64,000 bases of DNA from PNAI01 sp035501735 (GCA_035501735.1 DATJVR010000087.1:1-64000); one strand, 5' to 3'; positions 36,391 to 45,599 are shown, counted from the first letter of the stretch. Notes: generated by a model from the letters alone, not told the origin. Numbers and translations are program-made.

Positions 36391-36463
36391 GACTCAGAAC
36401 TCTGACTCAGGAGACGCGGTCGGCGACGCGGGACCTACAACCGACGAGCCGCATAATGGAGTC
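36391..36463. promoter_or_regulatory. GANTC cluster in the ccrM leader
   Basis: Three GANTC sites in 73 bp upstream of ccrM: GACTC 36391-36395, GACTC 36404-36408 and GAGTC 36459-36463. The first two form a 13-bp-spaced direct repeat (TGACTCAG), and the first abuts the start codon (GAGTCATG on the coding strand). Methylation by CcrM at its own leader is known in Caulobacter; here it is inferred. Confidence 0.6.
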
Positions 36464-36635
36464 TCAAGGTAAAAAAAGATTTATCGCACTGCATCGATCT
36501 GGCAGCGAAAATATCCGATGATCATATGAAACGTTGCGAGATGCGGTGACGATTACGTGGTTTTACGAAATTCACGCTGGACGCGGCACAACGGGTCGGC
36601 AAAAATTGCCGGGTCGATGACGAGGGAGCAAAAAG

Positions 36636-37574
36636 ATGCGCTGGGATCAGTTGCCCAAGAGCGACGACATAGAGGACCGCCGCGATGACGACGAAGGCGG
36701 CGGCTTAGGCGGCGGCTTTGGCCAAGGCGGATTCAACCTTCCGGTCCACGGCGGCCTCGGCATCGGAACCATCGTGGTGCTCGGGCTCATCGGCTATGCG
36801 CTCGGCATCAATCCGAACATCTTGATCGGCGGCGCCGAGATTCTCAGCGGCGGCGGCAACCCGTCCGGCTACAACGCCCCGATCCGCCAGACGTCGCATC
36901 AGACCGGCACGCCGACTGATCAGATGGGGCAGTTCGTCGCCGCGATCCTCGGCAGTGCCAACGATCAGTGGTCGCAGATTTTGTCCCAGCGCGGCGTCAC
37001 CTATCAGCGCCCGCGGCTGGTGTTGTTCCGCAATCGCACGCAATCCGCCTGCGGCGCGGCGCAGAGCGCCATGGGGCCGTTCTATTGCCCGAACGACCGC
37101 GAGGTCTATCTCGACACGTCGTTCTTCAATGACCTGCAGCGGCGCTTTCACGGCTGCGAGGGCAAGGCTTGCGAGTTCGCCCAGGCCTATGTCATCGCGC
37201 ACGAGGTCGGGCACCACGTGCAGAACCTGCTTGGCACTCTGACGAAGACGAACCAGGCCCAGCGTGCCGCCGCCTCGAAGGCTGACGCCAACCGCATTCA
37301 GGTGCGAATCGAGCTGCAGGCCGACTGTTTCGCCGGCGTCTGGGCCAATCATTCGGAGCAAAAATGGAAATTCCTCGATCCCGGCGATGTCGATGCGGCC
37401 TTGCAGACGGCCTCCGCCATCGGCGACGACCGGCTGCAACGCGCCGCCACCGGCACGGTCGTCCCCGACTCGTTCACGCACGGCTCCTCCGAGCAGCGCA
37501 AACGCTGGTTCACCAACGGGCTGAAAGCCGGCACCATCGAAGCCTGCGACACGTTCAACGCCGCGCAGCTCTAA
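36636..37574 (+). CDS. YpfJ-family neutral zinc metallopeptidase
   Basis: Protein of 312 residues. N-terminal cytosolic acidic/Gly-rich stretch (SDDIEDRRDDDEGGG), one helix (about 48-66), then the zinc site H189-EVGHHVQ with ELQADCFAGVW as third-ligand motif. SD AGGGAG before ATG. An inverted repeat CGGCAA-AAA-TTGCCG (36597-36611) in the leader may be an operator. Family name YpfJ/KPN_02809; no substrate known. Divergent from ccrM. Confidence 0.92.
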   Translation: MRWDQLPKSDDIEDRRDDDEGGGLGGGFGQGGFNLPVHGGLGIGTIVVLGLIGYALGINPNILIGGAEILSGGGNPSGYNAPIRQTSHQTGTPTDQMGQFVAAILGSANDQWSQILSQRGVTYQRPRLVLFRNRTQSACGAAQSAMGPFYCPNDREVYLDTSFFNDLQRRFHGCEGKACEFAQAYVIAHEVGHHVQNLLGTLTKTNQAQRAAASKADANRIQVRIELQADCFAGVWANHSEQKWKFLDPGDVDAALQTASAIGDDRLQRAATGTVVPDSFTHGSSEQRKRWFTNGLKAGTIEACDTFNAAQL

Positions 37575-37592
37575 CCGCGATCGAAAGGCCCC

Positions 37593-38150
37593 ATGCCCGG
37601 CATCGATGAATCGCGTCCGTTCGTACCGCTGAAGATCGCGGTGCTGACGGTGTCCGACACGCGCGCGATCGCCGACGACAAGTCCGGCGCGACTCTCGCC
37701 GAGCGCATCGAGAAGGCCGGGCACGCCGTCGGCGCGCGCGCCATCGTGACCGACGACGTGGAAAAAATCCGCGCCCGGGTGAAAGCCTGGATCGCCGATC
37801 CGTCGATCGACGTCGTCGTCACCACCGGCGGCACCGGTTTCACCGGCCGCGACGTCACCCCGGAGGCGATCGAGCCGCTGTTCGAAAAACGCATGGAAGG
37901 CTTCTCCACCCTGTTCCTTTTGGTGAGCGAGCGAAAGATCGGCACCTCCGCCATCCAGACCCGCGCCACCGCCGGCGTCGCCGGAGCGACCTACATCTTT
38001 TGCCTGCCCGGTTCGCCCGGCGCCTGCCGCGATGCCTGGGATGAGATCCTCGTGCACCAGCTCGACTACCGCTATCGGCCCTGCAACTTCGTCGAGATCA
38101 TGCCGCGCCTCGACGAGCATCTGCGCCGCGGCAAGGCGGGCACGGGTTAA
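37593..38150 (+). CDS. moaB: Molybdenum cofactor biosynthesis protein B
   Basis: Protein of 185 residues of the MoaB/MogA fold. Motifs: VLTVSDTRAIADDKSGATL near the N-terminus, VVVTTGGTGFTGRDVTPEAI for the pterin-binding loop and FCLPGSPGACRDAWDEIL. Activates molybdopterin, likely by adenylylation in family members. Starts 18 nt after the peptidase gene, so may be co-transcribed although functionally unrelated. Confidence 0.94.
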   Translation: MPGIDESRPFVPLKIAVLTVSDTRAIADDKSGATLAERIEKAGHAVGARAIVTDDVEKIRARVKAWIADPSIDVVVTTGGTGFTGRDVTPEAIEPLFEKRMEGFSTLFLLVSERKIGTSAIQTRATAGVAGATYIFCLPGSPGACRDAWDEILVHQLDYRYRPCNFVEIMPRLDEHLRRGKAGTG

Positions 38151-38155
38151 TCCGG

Positions 38156-38404
38156 TTATTGTGGCTTGCGCCACTTGTGGGCGCGCGCGTCCCAATAATA
38201 GTACGGGTTTTGCGTACAGGTGGCGTTGCCCCAGAACTGCCGCTCCTGCAGGCACTGCTCGATCGTCCAAAAATGACAGATGTTGATTTCGGAGCGTCCA
38301 AGGCTCCCTTTCACGCACCATGGCGCCTCACGTGCGAAACTCGGCGTGGCGCCCAATAGCGTAACGCCGGCGAGCGCCATGGCGATCGTGGCGATTCGTT
38401 TCAT
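38156..38404 (-). CDS. DUF3551 exported small protein
   Basis: About 82 residues from MKRIATIAMALAGVTLLGAT, a signal peptide cut near SFARE. The mature part has the DUF3551 pattern: APWCV, INICHFWTIEQCLQE, GNATCTQNPYY, four conserved cysteines. CAGGAGG is 6-7 nt before this ATG, which settles the start over an upstream candidate. Many copies occur in Bradyrhizobium-type genomes; function unknown. Confidence 0.9.
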   Translation of the reverse strand: MKRIATIAMALAGVTLLGATPSFAREAPWCVKGSLGRSEINICHFWTIEQCLQERQFWGNATCTQNPYYYWDARAHKWRKPQ

Positions 38405-38541
38405 CGTTTCCTCCTGCTGGCCGTCCGGCATTTCCTGGCCGAACCAAATCCCTCGAAATGAATTCTAATTTCACCCTTGCAATTTGCCAGTCGCCGCTGT
38501 TATGTTCCCGTTTTGTTCGCCAAAGTAGTAGGATTCTTGTC

Positions 38542-39696
38542 ATGGCAAGTTCGTCCAACGCGTTGCGTCGCTTGCAAGCCGCCAACCCGCCGGCGCCCGA
38601 TCCTCATTCCGGCATCCTCAGCACCGGGGTCGACCATGCGCGCCGCCGCGGCCGCGGCACGCTCTCCAACACCTCGGGGCGTTTCGAGCCGGTCGCCCGC
38701 ATCGCCTTCGACGACGGTTGGCAGAGCCTCGACGAATTGCCGCCGTTTGCGACCACGGTGAGCATCGATTCCTCGCGCAGGGTCATCACGCGCAACAATT
38801 CGCCCGACATTTCCTTCGACCGCTCGATCAACCCGTACCGCGGCTGCGAGCATGGCTGCGTCTATTGCTTCGCCCGCCCGACCCACGCCTATCTTGGGCT
38901 TTCGCCCGGGCTCGATTTCGAGTCGAAGCTGTTCGTGAAGCCCGACGCGCCCGCGCTCCTGGAAAAGGAACTGTCCGCGCCGGGTTACGAACCGCGCACC
39001 ATTGCGATCGGCACCAACACCGATCCCTACCAGCCGATCGAGCGCAAATATCAGGTGATGCGCGGCATTCTCGAAGTGCTCGAGCGCGCCGGTCATCCGG
39101 TCGGTATCGTCACGAAATCCGCGCTCATCCTGCGCGACCTCGACATCCTCGCGCGGCTAGCCGCGCGCAATCTGGTCAGGGTCGCGCTCTCGGTCACCAC
39201 GCTTGATCCGAAGCTCGCGCGTGTCATGGAGCCGCGCGCCGCCGCGCCCTCTCGTCGGCTTGAGGCCCTGCGGCAATTGTCGGCCGCGGGCGTGCCCACC
39301 TCCGTGATGGTCGCGCCGATCATCCCCGCGATCAACGACGCCGAGATCGAACGCATCCTCGATGCCGCGGCGCTCGCCGGCGTGAAGGGCGCGGGCCACG
39401 TGATCCTGCGCCTGCCGCTCGAACTGCGCGACCTGTTCCGTGAATGGCTGAAGGAGAATTTCCCCGACCGCGTCAATCACGTGTTCAAGCTCATTCGCGA
39501 CATGCGCGGCGGCAAGGATTACGATGCGAACTGGGGCACGCGGATGACCGGCACCGGACCCTATGCCTGGATGATCGGCCGCCGTTTCGAGACCGCCTGC
39601 GAGCGGCTCGGGCTCAATAAGGAGCGCGCAGCGCTCACCACGGAGCATTTCACGCCGCCGCGTCCGCGCGCCGAGCAGCTCAATCTGTTCGGATGA
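38542..39696 (+). CDS. PA0069-family radical SAM protein
   Basis: About 384 residues from MASSSNALRRLQAANPP, with TAGGA 8 nt upstream. The SAM-cluster motif is C102-x3-C106-x2-C109 (RGCEHGCVYCFARP), preceded by NPYRGCEHG and followed by DFESKLFVK and GTNTDPYQPIE, as in the PA0069/Rv2578c family. Reaction not established; related to spore-photoproduct-lyase-like proteins. Followed by rnhB after 95 bp. Confidence 0.92.
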   Translation: MASSSNALRRLQAANPPAPDPHSGILSTGVDHARRRGRGTLSNTSGRFEPVARIAFDDGWQSLDELPPFATTVSIDSSRRVITRNNSPDISFDRSINPYRGCEHGCVYCFARPTHAYLGLSPGLDFESKLFVKPDAPALLEKELSAPGYEPRTIAIGTNTDPYQPIERKYQVMRGILEVLERAGHPVGIVTKSALILRDLDILARLAARNLVRVALSVTTLDPKLARVMEPRAAAPSRRLEALRQLSAAGVPTSVMVAPIIPAINDAEIERILDAAALAGVKGAGHVILRLPLELRDLFREWLKENFPDRVNHVFKLIRDMRGGKDYDANWGTRMTGTGPYAWMIGRRFETACERLGLNKERAALTTEHFTPPRPRAEQLNLFG

Positions 39697-39791
39697 AAAC
39701 CGCTCCGAATTGACCGTGTTTTCCCCGCGATTCACGCGGAGCCCCGGCGCATTCATTGACTTGACGCGAGCGATGCGCAGGATCGGGCGCG

Positions 39792-40508
39792 ATGAGTCGC
39801 ACCGCCCCCCGCGCCGCCGCCCGCCTGCCGCTCGGCGACGACAACGTTCGCCCGACCTTTGCGCGCGAGCGTTATGCGCTCAAGCGCGGCATCTGGCCGG
39901 TCGCGGGTTGCGACGAGGCCGGCCGCGGGCCGCTCGCCGGACCGGTGGTCGCCGCCGCGGTCGTGCTCGATCCGAAACGCATCCCGAAGGGCTTGAACGA
40001 TTCCAAGAAGCTCGACCCGGAAGCGCGCGAGAAGCTCTACGAGAAGATCTGCGCCAGCGCCGAAGTCGCGGTCGCGTTTGGTTCGACCGCGCGCGTCGAC
40101 CGCGACAACATCCGCCAGGCCTCGCTCTGGGCGCTGGCGCGCGCCGTCGCGGCGCTGCCCTGCAAGCCGCAGCTTGTTTTCGTCGATGGCTGTGACCGCA
40201 TCGACGTCGGCTGCGAGTGCCGCCCCGTCATCAGCGGCGATGCGCTCGTGATTTCAATCGCCGCCGCCTCGATCGTCGCCAAGGTCACGCGCGATCGGCT
40301 GATGCAACGCATCGGCGCGCTCCACCCCGGCTACGGTTTCGAGCGCCACATGGGCTACAGCGTGCCCGAGCATTTCGCCGCGCTCGATCGCCTCGGCCCC
40401 ACCATCCACCATCGCCGCTCGTTCGGCCCGGTGGCGGCCTGTTATGGCGAAACCGGCGTTAATCCGGACGAAATCGAGACCGACGACGCAAGCATGTTGC
40501 CTCTCTGA
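39792..40508 (+). CDS. rnhB: Ribonuclease HII
   Basis: Protein of 238 residues. Catalytic D41-E42 (GCDEAGRGPLAGP), FVDGCDRI and later AASIVAKVTRDRLM complete the DEDD site. Cuts RNA in RNA-DNA hybrids and removes misincorporated ribonucleotides. A GATTC (GANTC) site at 39729-39733 lies in the loop of a CCGCG/CGCGG hairpin (39725-39739) upstream. Location near ccrM matches Caulobacter order. Confidence 0.95.
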   Translation: MSRTAPRAAARLPLGDDNVRPTFARERYALKRGIWPVAGCDEAGRGPLAGPVVAAAVVLDPKRIPKGLNDSKKLDPEAREKLYEKICASAEVAVAFGSTARVDRDNIRQASLWALARAVAALPCKPQLVFVDGCDRIDVGCECRPVISGDALVISIAAASIVAKVTRDRLMQRIGALHPGYGFERHMGYSVPEHFAALDRLGPTIHHRRSFGPVAACYGETGVNPDEIETDDASMLPL

Positions 40509-40549
40509 CGCCCGCGCGCTAGTCAGTTTGCTCGGCCTGTGCGGTAACG

Positions 40550-42184
40550 ATGCTCCACGTCACGCTCTTCGTCGAATTCCTGCGTTCGCGCCCGCAGTTG
40601 ACGGTCTGGGCGATGGCGCTGTTGCAGGGCCTGCTCTGGACGCTGGTGCCGACCTTTTTCTTTTCGGCGCCGCCCGGCCAACTCCCCGAGGCCATCGCGG
40701 TCGGTCACGAATTCCAGCTCGGCACCTATTTGGGCCCGCCGCTCGCCTATTGGTTGGCCGACCTCGCGTTTTATGCCGGCCGCTTCGGCGTCTACCTGCT
40801 CGCGCAGGTCTGCGTCGTGGTGACCTATTGGGCGGTATTTCAACTCGGCACGGCCATCGTCGGTGCGCGCCATGCCGCGCTGGCAGTGGTGCTCATGGGC
40901 GGCGTCTACGTTTTCACCGTACCGACGCCGGAGTTCGGCCCTTCGGTGCTGGCGATGGCGCTTTGGGCGCTCGCGCTGCTGCATTATTGGCGCGCTGCAG
41001 GGCAGGGGCGTTTCGTCTACTGGTTCGCGCTCGGCCTCGATCTCGGGTTGCTGGTGTTCACGAGCTACGCGTCGATCGTCCTGCTCGTGCTTCTGCTGGT
41101 TTACATGCTGATCGATGACCGGCGGCGCTTGTTGTTCACCGATATCGGACCCTGGATCGCCGCCATCGTCATTATGCTCTTCGTATTCCCGCTCTTGATC
41201 TGGCTCGATCATCCGCGCGGCGCCGCGTTGTCGCCGGCCGCGATGAGCATCCAGCTCAGTCCGATGTCGGGAGTGCGCCTGCTCGGATGGTTGCTTGCCG
41301 CGCACGCCGGACTGGTCATTCTGATCCTGCTCGGTTTTGGTTTTCCAGCGCTGCAGCGCGGCCCCACGCCGACCGTCGATCGCGCGCCGGTTGATCCTGA
41401 CGCCAGGTTCTTCGTCTATTTCTTTGCGCTCGCGCCCGCCGCCGCCTTTATCGTGTTCGCAATGTTCGTCGGCGGCCCGGCGCCAATTCCAACGGCGCCG
41501 CTTGTCGTGCTGTCCGGACTCGCCGTGATGGCGGCTGCGCCGGACAGTGTGCGGCTCGTGCATCAACGCCTCGCCGGATATGTCTGGGCCGGCATCGTCG
41601 TCGGGCTCCCGCTGCTTGCGATCGCCGCAGTCACCGCGCTCCCATGGATCTATCCGCTTGAGCTGGGCGTCAGCGCGCCTGCCACCGACATGGGCCGTTT
41701 CTTCGCCGAAAGCTTCCAGCGCCGCACCGGTCGGCCGCTCGCGATTGTGGCCGGCGACGAGCAGACCGCCGCGCTTGTCGCGCTCGCCGCGCCGAGCCGC
41801 CCGAGCCTCTATGTCGACGCCGCGCCCGAGCGCACGCCGTGGGTGAGCAAGCAGGACATCGAGACCAAGGGTGCGGTGGTGGTGTGGCCGACGACCGACA
41901 CGGCCGGCACTCCGCCGCCGTCGATCAAGGCGAACTTCCCCGGCCTCGTGCCCGATGTGCCGCGCTCGTTCCCGCGCATGGTGCAGGGCCGCCAGACGCT
42001 CATTCGCATCGGCTGGGGCGTGATCCGCCCGCGCGGCAGCGCGACCGAAACGCCGCCGGTACCGCCGCAGACCGTACCGCCGACCCCGCCGCTGCCGCCG
42101 CCGAAACCTCAGCCCCAATCGCAGCCGAAGCCGCAACCGCAGCAACATCCGCAGCCGCCGCTGCGTCAGCAGCGCCAGCGTTGA
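40550..42184 (+). CDS. GT39/ArnT-like membrane glycosyltransferase homologue
   Basis: Protein of 544 residues with about ten hydrophobic segments. LGTYLGPPLAYWLADLAF matches the first-loop PPL motif of the PMT_2/GT39 group, but the usual DE...Y acidic motif before it is not clear (PEAIAVGHE instead). A soluble region follows from about 370, and the last ~45 residues are a Pro/Gln/Lys repeat (PPKPQPQSQPKPQPQQ). By family it would use a polyprenyl-linked sugar; activity uncertain given the loop. Confidence 0.78.
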   Translation: MLHVTLFVEFLRSRPQLTVWAMALLQGLLWTLVPTFFFSAPPGQLPEAIAVGHEFQLGTYLGPPLAYWLADLAFYAGRFGVYLLAQVCVVVTYWAVFQLGTAIVGARHAALAVVLMGGVYVFTVPTPEFGPSVLAMALWALALLHYWRAAGQGRFVYWFALGLDLGLLVFTSYASIVLLVLLLVYMLIDDRRRLLFTDIGPWIAAIVIMLFVFPLLIWLDHPRGAALSPAAMSIQLSPMSGVRLLGWLLAAHAGLVILILLGFGFPALQRGPTPTVDRAPVDPDARFFVYFFALAPAAAFIVFAMFVGGPAPIPTAPLVVLSGLAVMAAAPDSVRLVHQRLAGYVWAGIVVGLPLLAIAAVTALPWIYPLELGVSAPATDMGRFFAESFQRRTGRPLAIVAGDEQTAALVALAAPSRPSLYVDAAPERTPWVSKQDIETKGAVVVWPTTDTAGTPPPSIKANFPGLVPDVPRSFPRMVQGRQTLIRIGWGVIRPRGSATETPPVPPQTVPPTPPLPPPKPQPQSQPKPQPQQHPQPPLRQQRQR

Positions 42185-42198
42185 GTTGAAGCCAGGCG

Positions 42199-43203
42199 CT
42201 AGTGATAGCCTTCGCCGTGGCGCACCTTGCCGCGGAACAGCCAATAGACGAACCCGGTATACACCAGCACGAGCGGCAGCAGGAACAGCGTGCCGATCAG
42301 CATGAAAATCTGGCTGGCCGGCGCCGCCGCCGTTTGCCAGATCGTGAGTGTCGGCGGAACGAGATACGGGAACGATGAGATCACCAGCCCGAGATAGCCG
42401 AGCAGGAACAGCCCGATCGTGCCGAGGAACGGCAACACTTCGCGATCGGTTTCGAGCCACCGCCACGTGGCGACGCTCAGCAGCGCGGTGACGGCAGGAA
42501 CCGGCCACAGGAAATAGATGTTCGGTATCGAGAACCAGCGCTCCGCGATGCGCACAAACGAAACCGGCGTCCACAGGCTGACGATGGCCATGAACGTCAG
42601 CACCACGATGAGCAGCTGCTTGGCATGCGTCCGCGCGCGCTTTGCGACGGCCCCGTCGGTCTTCATGACGAGCCAGGTGGCGCCGAGCAGGCCGTAGCCC
42701 GCGATGATGCCGAGCCCGCACAGCGCGGCGAACGGCGTCGCCCAGTCGAATGGCCCGCCCGCGAACGCGCCGTTCTCGATCTTGATGCCCTGGATCAATC
42801 CGCCGAGGATGATTCCCTGGCAGAGCGCTGCGACCATCGATCCTCCGGCGAACGCGTAGTTCCAGAGATATTTGCTGGTCCGCGCCACCGAACGGAATTC
42901 GAACGCCACCCCGCGCAGCACCAGCGCAAGCAGCATCATCATCATCGGCAGGTAGAGCGCCGGCATGATGCTCGCATAGGCGCGCGGAAACGCCACCCAC
43001 AAGCCCCCGCCGCCGAGGATCAGCCAGGTTTCGTTGCCGTCCCAAAACGGCGCGACCGAATTCATCATCTGGTCGCGTTCCGAATCGTCCTGCGCGAACG
43101 GGAACAGAATCCCGATGCCAAGATCGAATCCGTCGAGGATGACGTACATCGCAACGGCTGTTCCGATCAGCGCGGCCCAGATCACCGGAAGATACCATTC
43201 CAT
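42199..43203 (-). CDS. cydB: Cytochrome bd ubiquinol oxidase subunit II
   Basis: Protein of 334 residues starting MEWYLPVIWAALIGTAVAMY, with eight helices and the CydB motif ILDGFDLGIGILFPF. The frame extends upstream but this ATG matches the family start. Membrane subunit paired with CydA in a quinol oxidase. Begins 14 bp after cydA stop. Confidence 0.95.
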   Translation of the reverse strand: MEWYLPVIWAALIGTAVAMYVILDGFDLGIGILFPFAQDDSERDQMMNSVAPFWDGNETWLILGGGGLWVAFPRAYASIMPALYLPMMMMLLALVLRGVAFEFRSVARTSKYLWNYAFAGGSMVAALCQGIILGGLIQGIKIENGAFAGGPFDWATPFAALCGLGIIAGYGLLGATWLVMKTDGAVAKRARTHAKQLLIVVLTFMAIVSLWTPVSFVRIAERWFSIPNIYFLWPVPAVTALLSVATWRWLETDREVLPFLGTIGLFLLGYLGLVISSFPYLVPPTLTIWQTAAAPASQIFMLIGTLFLLPLVLVYTGFVYWLFRGKVRHGEGYH

Positions 43204-43217
43204 CGCCGATCCCCCGT

Positions 43218-44612
43218 TCAGTGGCTCAAGGCTTCGCGCGCGGCATCGCTCACCGACGACAGCGGCCGTCGCGGCGAACCGGCCTGCGGCGGTTCGACCG
43301 CGGGGCCTTCCATGCCGCGCGCGATCAGCCGGTTGATGTAATAGATGCCCATCGAGAACACGACGGCATAGATCAAAACGAACAGCGCAAGCGTGGCCGC
43401 AATACTGCCGGCCGGAACAGGCGACGCCGCATCCGCCGTGCGCAGCAGGCCCTGCACCAGCCACGGCTGCCGTCCGGACTCGGTCACGATCCATCCGCTG
43501 ATGATCGCGACGAAACCGATCCACCAGCTTTGCGCAATCGCGCGCAGGTACCAGCGCGTCTCGAACAGCTTTCCGCGCCACCACAGGAGCGCGCCGAGCC
43601 AGCCGACCGCGATCATCAGGAGGCCGATGCCGACCATGAGGCGGAACGCGAAGAAGACCGACGGCACGTACGGCCGTTCGGACGGCGGCACGCTTTTCAA
43701 TCCGGGGAACAGGCCGTCGGGATCGTGCGTGAGAATGAGCGAAGCGCCTTTCGGGATCGAAATCTCATAGCGGTTGTCCTCGGCCTTTTGATCCGGCCAG
43801 GCGAACAGCACCAGCGCGCCGGGTTTGCTGCCGTCCCAATGCCCCTCCATGGCGGCGATCTTGATGGGTTGGTGCGCGAGCGTGTTCAACCCGTGCTGAT
43901 CGCCGATGAGAAGCTGTGCCGGTGCCAGTATGGCGATCAGCCAGATCGCCATGCGCATCATTGTGCGGCCCTCCTCGACGTGTCGGCCGGCAACGAGGTA
44001 GCGCGCGCCGACCGCAAGCACGACGAACGCCGTCGTCAGATAGGCCGCCGTCACCATGTGCATGAGCCGGTAGGGAAAGCTCGGATTGAAAATCGCGACG
44101 AGCCAATCCACCGGGTAGGCGATGCCGTCGCGCATCTCGTAGCCGGACGGCGTCTGCATCCAGGAATTCGCCGAGAGTATCCAAAACGCCGACATCGCCG
44201 TGCCGGCCGCGACGAACACCGCGGCCATCGTTTGCAGCCACGGCGGCACGCGGTTCCAGCCGAACAGCAGCACGCCGAGGAACGTTGCTTCCAGGTAGAA
44301 CGCGGTCATCACCTCGTAGCCGATCAGCGGCCCGACCACGTTGCCGACCATGAGCGAGAACCGGCTCCAGTTGGTGCCGAACTGATAGGACAGCACGATG
44401 CCGGAGACCACGCCCATCGCGAACGAAACGGCGAAAATCTTCGTCCAGAATCGCGCCAGCGCGTGATAGCGCTCGGTGCCGGTCTTCAGCCACATCACCA
44501 TCAGCGTGGCGATATAGGCCGACAGTCCGATGGTGAAACTCGGGAAGATGATGTGAAACGTGACCGTGAAGGCGAATTGAATGCGAGCCAGCAATACAGG
44601 GTCGAAGTCCAT
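43218..44612 (-). CDS. cydA: Cytochrome bd ubiquinol oxidase subunit I (CioA-like)
   Basis: Protein of 464 residues. N-terminal LLARIQFAFTVTFHIIFPSF has the heme b595 histidine, followed by GDQHG quinol-site residues (LLIGDQHGLNTL). The quinol-binding loop is short (HDPDGLFPGLKSVPPSERPY), as in cyanide-insensitive CioA-type enzymes. Reduces oxygen to water with ubiquinol without pumping. No CydX-like small gene seen downstream of cydB. Confidence 0.93.
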   Translation of the reverse strand: MDFDPVLLARIQFAFTVTFHIIFPSFTIGLSAYIATLMVMWLKTGTERYHALARFWTKIFAVSFAMGVVSGIVLSYQFGTNWSRFSLMVGNVVGPLIGYEVMTAFYLEATFLGVLLFGWNRVPPWLQTMAAVFVAAGTAMSAFWILSANSWMQTPSGYEMRDGIAYPVDWLVAIFNPSFPYRLMHMVTAAYLTTAFVVLAVGARYLVAGRHVEEGRTMMRMAIWLIAILAPAQLLIGDQHGLNTLAHQPIKIAAMEGHWDGSKPGALVLFAWPDQKAEDNRYEISIPKGASLILTHDPDGLFPGLKSVPPSERPYVPSVFFAFRLMVGIGLLMIAVGWLGALLWWRGKLFETRWYLRAIAQSWWIGFVAIISGWIVTESGRQPWLVQGLLRTADAASPVPAGSIAATLALFVLIYAVVFSMGIYYINRLIARGMEGPAVEPPQAGSPRRPLSSVSDAAREALSH

Positions 44613-44765
44613 GGCCTATGGATCCTTCAATGCGAGTCCGGGTACCACTGCTCTCAACGCGTACTCTTAACGCGCCCGATCACCCCCAGTTTCCGGCTGG
44701 CAGCACTGACACCACTAACACCTATGAATGACTCGATTTGAAAAAATGCAACCAGTAATTGCGAC

Positions 44766-45599
44766 TTATGCACGCGGCGAATCGGCGAGCGCCTTTTTGA
44801 TCGCGAGAAAATCGCGCCATGCGTGCCGTTTCGCAAGTGGAGAGCGCAACAGATAGGCCGGATGCAGCGTCGGCATGGCGCGAATATCGCGCGTGCCGGT
44901 GTTGAACGTGAACCAGCGCCCGCGCAGCTTCAAAATTCCCTCCTTGAGATTGAGCAGCGTCTGCGCCGACGGACCGCCCAGGCACACCAGCACGTCTGGA
45001 TCGCACAAGGCGATCTGCCGCAGCAGGAACGGCAGGCAGATCGCCGCCTCCTGCGGCGTCGGCGTGCGGTTTCCCGGCGGCCGCCAAGGCACGATGTTGG
45101 CGATGTAGACCTTGGTGCGGTCGAGCCCGATCGCCGCCAGCATGCGGTCGAGCAGCTGGCCCGAGCGGCCGACGAACGGCAGCCCCTGCTTGTCCTCTTC
45201 GTAGCCCGGCGCTTCGCCCACGAACATGATGCGCGCTTTCGGATTGCCGTCGGCGAATACCAGTTGCGTAGCGGTTGCCTTCAGCGCGCAGCCTTCGAAT
45301 CGGTCGAGAATCGCGCGCAACGCGTCGAGCGTAGCGGCACTGCGCGCGGCCTCGCGCGCCGCCATCACCGCGGCGTCGGGCGCGAGCGGCGCAGCCGCGA
45401 TCCGAGAACTCCCTTCCGCGGTTTCCAACCTCTTTCCTCCGCCCTTGGCGGGGAGGGTCGGGGAGGGCGGCAATGTCTTTGCCCCCGGCGCGACCGGCGT
45501 CAAATAATCATGCGCCACTTCATCCAGCGCCATATCCACACCCGCCTCGCCATAGAAGAGGAGCAATTCGCGGGCGGCCTTGGCGTGATCAGGCATCAT
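44766..45599 (-). CDS. Family 4 uracil-DNA glycosylase
   Basis: Protein of 277 residues. Core motifs: GEAPGYEEDKQGLPFVGRSG (uracil pocket) and MPTLHPAYLLR (catalytic His loop). The cluster region starts GCALKATATQLVFADGNP, with a single Cys where the family often has C-x2-C, so a 4Fe-4S cluster may be incomplete or differently ligated. Residues ~43-57 (PPSPTLPAKGGGKR) come from an inserted repeat (see 45432-45473). Excises uracil from DNA. Confidence 0.9.
   Translation of the reverse strand: MMPDHAKAARELLLFYGEAGVDMALDEVAHDYLTPVAPGAKTLPPSPTLPAKGGGKRLETAEGSSRIAAAPLAPDAAVMAAREAARSAATLDALRAILDRFEGCALKATATQLVFADGNPKARIMFVGEAPGYEEDKQGLPFVGRSGQLLDRMLAAIGLDRTKVYIANIVPWRPPGNRTPTPQEAAICLPFLLRQIALCDPDVLVCLGGPSAQTLLNLKEGILKLRGRWFTFNTGTRDIRAMPTLHPAYLLRSPLAKRHAWRDFLAIKKALADSPRA
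45432..45473. repeat. Dispersed GC-rich repeat inserted in-frame in the glycosylase gene
   Basis: CCTCCGCC-CTT-GGCGGGGAGG forms a near-perfect inverted repeat followed by GTCGGGGAGGGCGG. It encodes LPPSPTLPAKGGGK in the glycosylase. The CTCCCCGCC...GGCGGGGAGGG pattern is the usual look of small dispersed palindromes in Bradyrhizobium-like genomes. Only this copy seen in the window. Confidence 0.5.

Noticed and set aside
40523..42184. Long minus-strand open frame under the GT39-like gene
   Set aside because: It is an extension of a shifted cydB-region frame, with no motifs; the plus-strand gene has clear membrane topology and a proper start.
42625..44741. Long plus-strand frames antisense to cydAB
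   Set aside because: Low-complexity Arg/His-rich translations without motifs; both cyd subunits on the minus strand are complete.
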